Source: Taibaiella helva
Lineage (GTDB): Bacteria > Bacteroidota > Bacteroidia > Chitinophagales > Chitinophagaceae
NCBI RefSeq assembly: GCF_003545695.1
Contig: NZ_QUZZ01000003.1
Coordinates: 310,001 to 374,000 of the forward strand
DNA length: 64,000 nucleotides
Direction of reading: 5' to 3'
Below, one piece after another: positions 58,958-64,000 of the stretch (positions are counted from its first letter, which is position 1; each line of letters begins with the position of its first letter). Made by a program: the position numbers and the translations under genes. The notes beneath the pieces are model-generated. The model did no database searches. It saw only the letters and a program-made list of their open reading frames with translations, and was not told where the DNA came from.

Positions 58958-59167
58958 TTGAATCCCGAGCTCCTGACCGAACTGGTCTCTTTTAAGATGC
59001 CTTTCGGCAAATACAAAGACCGGCTCATTGCCGACCTCCCGGAACCCTATCTCGTTTGGTTTTCGCAGAAAGGTTTTCCCAAAGGAAAACTTGGTATGCT
59101 GCTGCAAACAATGTACGAGATAAAGCTGAACGGGCTGGAATATCTGCTGAAGCCTTTGCGCAGCTGA
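58958..59167 (+). CDS. DUF3820 family protein
   Basis: A 69-residue protein with a TTG start (no upstream ATG in frame): MNPELLTELVSFKMPFGKYK, followed by DLPEPYLVWFSQKGFPKGKL and YEIKLNGLEYLLKPL. The sequence is near-identical in layout to the DUF3820 (YdhL/quorum-regulator-like) small proteins, and the N-terminal NPE is the usual start, supporting TTG at 58958. No signal or membrane segment. Function unknown. Confidence 0.85.
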   Translation: MNPELLTELVSFKMPFGKYKDRLIADLPEPYLVWFSQKGFPKGKLGMLLQTMYEIKLNGLEYLLKPLRS

Positions 59168-59338
59168 GGCGTGCTGGGCTGATGCCTGCCTTCTGTCTCT
59201 TCACCCTGTCTGCAGACCAACCAGGTCACCTTCTGCGTTCGCTGCACCTTGCCTTATGGCGGCTGCCGGATAGGAATGCTGCAAGTATTCCCTGAATGTA
59301 GTGGCCGCAGCATTAAACGATTGAAATTTTAACAGTCT

Positions 59339-59374
59339 AATACCGGCGGTCTTTATACAGCCGGTATTTTGTAT
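59339..59374 (+). terminator. Terminator of the DUF3820 gene
   Basis: AATACCGGC (59339-59347) pairs with GCCGGTATT (59360-59368), then TTGTAT; the hairpin is far (170 bp) from the stop codon. Confidence 0.55.
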
Positions 59375-59449
59375 ATCATCTCCAGGGTCTTAGCTACATA
59401 TTATCGGCGCGCTAACAAATCTAATGCCGTTAAAAAGCATTTCATTGCG

Positions 59450-59457
59450 TACTTTTG
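59450..59457 (+). promoter_or_regulatory. -7 promoter box upstream of the MMPL permease
   Basis: Exact TACTTTTG; it would give a leader of about 110 nt, so another start site closer to the gene is possible. Confidence 0.35.
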
Positions 59458-59575
59458 CGCACCTATTTGAACTTTTTTAATCATAGATTGTCATCAATTG
59501 AATTGTTAATTATTTATTTATCAATATTTTGCAATGACAAAATGATCTTTTGTCGTTCATATTCATCTTCCCTCT

Positions 59576-61939
59576 ATGTGGCATCGCATCGCTGATTTTG
59601 TATTACGCTTCCGCATTCTTTTGCTGGTTTTATTGTTTGCTGTTACTGGAGTCATGGGCTATTATGCCTCCAAGGTAGAACTGAGCTACGATTTTACCAG
59701 CGCTATTCCTACCGATAACCCTAAATACCAGGATTATCAGAAGTTCAGAGCCATGTTCGGTGAAGACGGCAATACAATGATGGTGGGCATACAAACGCCC
59801 GACCTGTTCAAGCCCGGGGTATTCATGGATTATGTTGCCCTCGCCAACAACATCGGCAAAGTGAGATCGGTTGAGAATGTGCTGGGTATTCCCGCTGCCG
59901 TCTCCATCGTCCAGGACAGCGTCAAAAAGCTGAATGTACAACGGATATTTCCCGATAACCTCAATCCGGGCGCTATCGATAGCCTGGAAGGCATATTTAA
60001 GAATCTTCCCTTTTACAAGGGGCTTTTGTACAATGAGAAGACCAATGCCTATGTGATGGCGATCAGGATCAACAAGCAGACCCTGGCCTCCAAAGACAGG
60101 ACCCGCGTGATCAACGATATTATTGCCCTGGGCGATGCCTTCGGTAAAAAGCACCGCTTCGAGGTCCACTATTCCGGTTTGCCCCACATCCGTACGCAGA
60201 TGGCCAATAAGGTGCAGCATGAACTGAGGGTATTCCTGATGCTGTCTTTTGCCCTTACTGCAGTGATCCTGCTGATCTTCTTCCGTTCGGTGCTCGCGGT
60301 GCTCACCTCCATGATCGTGGTAGCGATCGGTGTGATCTGGTCCTTCGGTACGCTGGCCCTGCTGGGCTACAAGATCACCATCCTTACCGGCGTAATCCCG
60401 CCGCTGGTGGTGGTGATTGGTATCCCCAACTGTGTCTATTTCCTTAATAAATATCATACCGAATATGCGCAGCTGAACAGCAAGATCTCATCGCTACGCA
60501 ACATGGTGGGTAAAATGGGTATTGTCACCCTGTTTACCAATCTTACCGCTGCGATTGGCTTTGGCGTATTCTTCTTTACCAAAAGTGTGATCCTGAAAGA
60601 ATTCGGCCTCGTATCGGGTATCAATATCCTGGGGCTGTTCTTCATCTCCCTGGTGTTTATTCCCGCAGTGTACAGCTTCCTGCCGGCGCCTCATACTCGT
60701 CATACCAGCTACCTGGAAAGCAAATGGATGAACAAGCTGCTGGACTCTTTAAGCACGCTGGTGTTCCATAACCGGAAGGTCCTGTACCTGCTCACGATCG
60801 CGGTTTGCGCGGTATCGGTCGTGGGTATGCTGCGGCTAAAGGCTGTGGGGCATATCGTCGACGATCTGCCGCATTCCGATAAGATCTATACCGACCTTAA
60901 GTTTTTCGAAAAGAATTTCAAAGGTGTTATGCCGCTGGAAATTATTGTCGATACAAAGAAAAAATTTGGTGCATTGGGTTCCCTGGAGACCTGGGAGAAA
61001 ATGGATTCGCTGACCAATTTGCTGGAAAGCCGTCCTGAGATCGGCGGCGGGCTTACCCTGATCAAAGGCATCAAATTCGCCCGCCAGGGCTTTTCCGGCG
61101 GCGCGGTAGAAGACTACCGCCTGCCCGACCAGTTCGAGTTCGGCGCACTGAAGCCTTACCTGGTCAGCATGCTGCGCAAGCGCGACAACAATAATCCCAA
61201 CCCGATGAGCAAACTGCTGAACTCTTTCGTGGATACCAATATCCAGAACGTTCGTATCAGTGTGAACGTCGCCGATATCGGCTCGGTTGAGATGCCGAAG
61301 CTGCTGGACCAGATCCGCCCGCAGGCCGAGCAGCTTTTCGATACGGCCGATTACAAGCTTACTTTCACCGGTACCAGCATTACCTTCCTCGAGGGCAGCA
61401 AGTTTATCATCAACAGTCTCCGCGACAGCCTGATCTGGGCTTTCGGTATGATCCTGGTGTGCATGATCGTATTGTTCCGCAACTGGCGTATCGTGCTTAT
61501 CGCCGTGGTCACCAATATCGTACCGCTGCTCATCACTGCCGGTATCATGGGCTGGCTGAAGGTACCGCTGAAACCCTCTACCGTGCTGGTGTTCAGCGTA
61601 GCGCTGGGCATCACGGTCGATGTCACGATCCGCTTTCTGGTTAACTTCAAGCAGGAGCTGGCCACGCATAATGAAGATATAGAAATGACCGTCAGGCGCA
61701 GTATCCACGATACAGGGCTGAGCATCATCTTCACTTCGTTGATCCTGATGGCCGGCTTCGCGGTGTTTGCCGTTTCCGAGTTTGACGGTACCAAATCGCT
61801 GGGCTACCTTACCTCGCTCACCCTTTTCCTGGCGATGATCTTTAACCTCACCCTGCAGCCCGCATTGCTGCTGTGGATGGATAAGGCCAAAAAGAAAAAG
61901 AACGGCACTAACGGTGATCAGACTTTGCACAAACAGTAA
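59576..61939 (+). CDS. MMPL/RND superfamily permease
   Basis: A 787-residue membrane protein with the two-times-six helix layout of the RND superfamily: TM1 (10-30), large periplasmic domain (about 32-215), TM2-6 (about 220-375), TM7 (about 398-418), second periplasmic domain (about 420-610) and TM8-12 (about 620-770). Conserved MMPL-type stretches FFRSVLAVLTSMIVVAIGVIW and IPPLVVVIGIPNCVYFLNKY, FSVALGITVDVTIRFL. It is shorter than the AcrB-type pumps and lacks an adjacent adaptor, which fits lipid or hopanoid/metabolite exporters of the MMPL group. Substrate unknown. Single gene with a clear terminator. Confidence 0.9.
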   Translation: MWHRIADFVLRFRILLLVLLFAVTGVMGYYASKVELSYDFTSAIPTDNPKYQDYQKFRAMFGEDGNTMMVGIQTPDLFKPGVFMDYVALANNIGKVRSVENVLGIPAAVSIVQDSVKKLNVQRIFPDNLNPGAIDSLEGIFKNLPFYKGLLYNEKTNAYVMAIRINKQTLASKDRTRVINDIIALGDAFGKKHRFEVHYSGLPHIRTQMANKVQHELRVFLMLSFALTAVILLIFFRSVLAVLTSMIVVAIGVIWSFGTLALLGYKITILTGVIPPLVVVIGIPNCVYFLNKYHTEYAQLNSKISSLRNMVGKMGIVTLFTNLTAAIGFGVFFFTKSVILKEFGLVSGINILGLFFISLVFIPAVYSFLPAPHTRHTSYLESKWMNKLLDSLSTLVFHNRKVLYLLTIAVCAVSVVGMLRLKAVGHIVDDLPHSDKIYTDLKFFEKNFKGVMPLEIIVDTKKKFGALGSLETWEKMDSLTNLLESRPEIGGGLTLIKGIKFARQGFSGGAVEDYRLPDQFEFGALKPYLVSMLRKRDNNNPNPMSKLLNSFVDTNIQNVRISVNVADIGSVEMPKLLDQIRPQAEQLFDTADYKLTFTGTSITFLEGSKFIINSLRDSLIWAFGMILVCMIVLFRNWRIVLIAVVTNIVPLLITAGIMGWLKVPLKPSTVLVFSVALGITVDVTIRFLVNFKQELATHNEDIEMTVRRSIHDTGLSIIFTSLILMAGFAVFAVSEFDGTKSLGYLTSLTLFLAMIFNLTLQPALLLWMDKAKKKKNGTNGDQTLHKQ

Positions 61940-61962
61940 ATAGTCCCGATACTATATAGCAG

Positions 61963-61997
61963 AAAGCTCCGGTCCGGGATCCGGAGCTTTTCTTTTA
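61963..61997 (+). terminator. Terminator of the MMPL permease gene
   Basis: AAAGCTCCGG (61963-61972) pairs with CCGGAGCTTT (61981-61990), followed by TCTTTT. Confidence 0.85.
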
Positions 61998-62054
61998 AAC
62001 ACCTGCGCTTATTTTTTAATGCTTCCCCTGTATGAACTGATTTTTCAAATAGTA

Positions 62055-62062
62055 TATCTTTG
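62055..62062 (+). promoter_or_regulatory. -7 promoter box of the small lipoprotein gene
   Basis: Exact TATCTTTG, 19 bp before the ATG at 62081. Confidence 0.45.
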
Positions 62063-62080
62063 TCCGGTAAAACAGATCAT

Positions 62081-62281
62081 ATGAAGAAAATACTGGGCCT
62101 TATTATCATTGCTGGTGCAGCTGCTATCGTTTTGCCTTCATGCAAAAAAGACTGGACCTGCGTCTGCACCGATTCCTCCAACAATAAAACCTATGAATTC
62201 GAGGTCAGCGATGCCCGTAAGCCGGAGGCCAAGCTGACCTGCGAACGCTTTACCTGGGGCGATAACTGCAAACTGAAATAA
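62081..62281 (+). CDS. Small Cys-rich lipoprotein, hypothetical
   Basis: A 66-residue lipoprotein. Signal MKKILGLIIIAGAAAIVLPS with lipobox LPSC (Cys21). The mature part (KKDWTCVCTDSSNNKTYEFE, then TCERFTWGDNCKLK) has four further Cys, two in a CxC, probably in disulfides. ATG 62081 is preferred to an open start 7 codons upstream. Function unknown; it lies between the MMPL permease and gldE, convergent with gldE. Confidence 0.75.
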   Translation: MKKILGLIIIAGAAAIVLPSCKKDWTCVCTDSSNNKTYEFEVSDARKPEAKLTCERFTWGDNCKLK

Positions 62282-62322
62282 TACAGTAGTGAATTGGGCA
62301 GGCATTGCCGGCTCCGGAAAAC

Positions 62323-62359
62323 AAAGAGGGCTGTCCCAACTGGTTGGACAGCCCTCTTT
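62323..62359. terminator. Bidirectional terminator between the lipoprotein and gldE
   Basis: AAAGAGGGCTGTCC (62323-62336) pairs with GGACAGCCCTCTTT (62346-62359), 14 perfect pairs, loop CAACTGGTT. T-rich tract on the minus strand (TTTGTTTT). Confidence 0.8.
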
Positions 62360-62376
62360 AATTAAGGTATACCAGG

Positions 62377-63687
62377 TTACGCCGAGCGTTCCACCTTTAC
62401 TCTGCCGATACGGAGCTTGTCGATGGATAAAATTGTAAAGTCAAAATTGTTGTAGCTGATCCTTTCGTTCACGGTAGGGAATTTGCCCGAGATCTCGAGC
62501 ACCAGACCCGCCAGGGAATCGCTTTCGCCGCGTACCTCGTCGAAGGTATCGAAGGACAGCCCCATCACCCGGCACATATCGTTGATCAGCATTTTGCCTT
62601 CAAAAATATAATTGTCATCGTCGATCTTACGGTAATTCATTTCCTCCTCGTCGAACTCATCGCGGATATCGCCGATGATCTCTTCCATAATATCTTCCAG
62701 GGTAACGATACCGGAAGTGCCGCCGAACTCGTCGACTACGATAGCGAAGTGGTTACGCTTCTGCTGGAATTCGTGCAGCAGATCCTCGATCAGCTTTTGC
62801 TGGTGGATAAAGTAGGCCGGCCGTATAAGGGAATGCCAGTCGAAATCGTCAATCTCTGTGTAAGGAAGAAAATCTTTAGTATAGACCATGCCCACGATCT
62901 CGTCGATATTGGATTTGTACACCGGCATGCGGGAATAGCCGGCCGCCAGCATTTTCTCCCTTACCTTGGGAAAGGTCCAGCTTTCACGTATCGCGCTGAT
63001 ATCCAGACGCGGGTGCATGATCTGCTTTACGGTAATGCTGCCGAATTTCATGATACCCCTGAAAATATCAACTTCTTCTTTGGTGGCAGTATGACCCATG
63101 CTTAGCTCCACTGTTTCCTCAAATTCACGGCTGTCCATATCCAGCAGCTTCTTGCGCGCCTTTTTCTTGTCGCTGTATTCGTTGGAGTCGGTAAGTATGC
63201 TGGCCGCCGGGCGGAAAATGCTGAACATGACCTTGACAATAGGCGCCGAGAACAACGCCAGCCGCACATTGTTCTGCCGGGCATAAACCTTGGGCAGTAT
63301 CTCGCCGAAGAGCAGCAGGAGGAAGGTAATGCCGACCAGGTTGACCACAAAGGACAAATAAGGGTTTTCCAGCGGGGGCAGGAAAATATGGGTCATATAA
63401 TTGGCCGCGATAATGATCGCGATAGCCAGGGTATACTTGGATGCCCTCAGGGTCGACAGCAGCACATCGGGATCGTCCAGCAGCTGGATGGCCTGCCTGG
63501 AGCCGGGCTGCTCCCGGGTCTTCAGGTAGTTGATGTCTTTTACCGTAAGCGTAAAGAATGCCACTTCTGCCCCTGCGGCAATGGCCGCCAGGAACAGCAG
63601 TACCAGTATCAGGATAACAAATCCCGTAACATGGGTCGCAGGCAAAATTACCGGATCCAGGAAAATTGCTGAAAAGGATTCGTGCAT
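62377..63687 (-). CDS. gldE: Gliding motility-associated protein GldE (CNNM/CBS hemolysin-like)
   Basis: A 436-residue protein with a DUF21/CNNM membrane domain (four helices in about 16-175), two CBS domains (about 210-340; MHPRLDISAIRESWTF, YSRMPVYKSNIDEIVGMVYTKDFLPY, FAIVVDEFGGTSGIVTLEDIMEEIIGDI) and a C-terminal CorC/HlyC-type transporter-associated domain (YIFEGKMLINDMCRVMG, FPTVNERISYNNFDFTIL). The general family contains magnesium/cobalt efflux-like proteins; the immediate position downstream of ssb is the well-known Bacteroidota ssb-gldE order, which is why it is called GldE. In other Bacteroidota gldD often follows, but here it does not. Confidence 0.88.
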   Translation of the reverse strand: MHESFSAIFLDPVILPATHVTGFVILILVLLFLAAIAAGAEVAFFTLTVKDINYLKTREQPGSRQAIQLLDDPDVLLSTLRASKYTLAIAIIIAANYMTHIFLPPLENPYLSFVVNLVGITFLLLLFGEILPKVYARQNNVRLALFSAPIVKVMFSIFRPAASILTDSNEYSDKKKARKKLLDMDSREFEETVELSMGHTATKEEVDIFRGIMKFGSITVKQIMHPRLDISAIRESWTFPKVREKMLAAGYSRMPVYKSNIDEIVGMVYTKDFLPYTEIDDFDWHSLIRPAYFIHQQKLIEDLLHEFQQKRNHFAIVVDEFGGTSGIVTLEDIMEEIIGDIRDEFDEEEMNYRKIDDDNYIFEGKMLINDMCRVMGLSFDTFDEVRGESDSLAGLVLEISGKFPTVNERISYNNFDFTILSIDKLRIGRVKVERSA

Positions 63688-63758
63688 ATGATCGTTGCGG
63701 TAGCTTGGTGCAATAGCGCAGCAAATATATAAGATTGTCCCGTTATAATGGCGACAAC

Positions 63759-64000
<242 letters not shown>

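Larger units (their letters stand above)
59168..59575. other. Intergenic region before the MMPL permease
   Basis: 408 bp. Contains a terminator hairpin (59339-59374) and an exact TACTTTTG box (59450-59457). Nothing else supportable; the AT-rich stretch at 59470-59530 has no ORF. Confidence 0.5.

Overview
The window looks like a chromosome segment of a Bacteroidota member, most likely of the Chitinophagaceae or a close relative. The reasons are large secreted proteins with type IX secretion (T9SS) C-terminal sorting domains and GEVED/PKD/SBBP modules, a gldE gene next to ssb, BrxA-type bacilliredoxin, DUF2795 and 2TM-domain proteins, and many copies of the Bacteroidota sigma-A promoter (TTG, about 19-22 bp, TAnnTTTG) in front of genes. 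Genes are dense and base composition is fairly even, except for a visibly AT-richer stretch at about 3.3-4.9 kb.

Layout. 1-3.0 kb: 5' part of a giant SBBP/PKD surface protein (minus strand). 3.2 kb: tRNA-Leu(CAG), followed by a small AT-rich islet with the mobile mystery protein A/B pair (HTH plus Fic) and a degenerate copy of the tRNA 3' end. 5.0-7.7 kb: NarL-type two-component pair. 7.9-18.9 kb: three very large T9SS cargo proteins. 19-24.8 kb: DUF1801 and 2TM proteins, LpxK, an HTATIP2-like Rossmann protein, glutamate formimidoyltransferase and a DUF937-OmpA protein. 25-29.8 kb: DEAD-box helicase, RlpA-like protein, a lanthipeptide-like RiPP precursor, LolD-type ATPase, GT2 and DUF2795. 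29.9-32.5 kb: mreB-mreC-mreD. 33-41.4 kb: ferredoxin reductase, LOG protein, 2Fe-2S ferredoxin, UvrD helicase-nuclease, cyanophycin synthetase. 41.5-47.6 kb: SH3/BON proteins, bacilliredoxin, formimidoylglutamase, CysS, a large FAD oxidoreductase. 47.6-50.8 kb: two related palindromes around a small amphipathic protein, then aspartate kinase and an aminotransferase behind a leader with a tiny Thr-rich peptide and a terminator. 50.9-58.6 kb: GbsR-type regulator, then a MarR-TolC-HlyD-RND efflux operon. 58.7-64 kb: interspersed repeats, DUF3820, MMPL/RND permease, small lipoprotein, gldE and the 3' part of ssb.

How genes work together. The MarR repressor probably controls its own tripartite efflux operon through a perfect 14-bp palindrome lying between the -33 and -7 boxes. 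The aspartate kinase/aminotransferase unit appears to be controlled by transcription attenuation with an 8-residue leader peptide containing Thr-Thr-Thr. Two different formiminoglutamate-consuming enzymes are present about 20 kb apart. The ferredoxin and its NADPH reductase are near neighbours. GldE and four T9SS cargo proteins point to a T9SS/gliding machine elsewhere in the genome.

The observations most worth following up are the Thr leader/attenuator, the orphan lanthipeptide-like precursor, the tRNA-Leu-linked mobile mystery/Fic islet, and the palindromic operators of the two winged-helix regulators. All family names come from reading the sequence; no database search was run.
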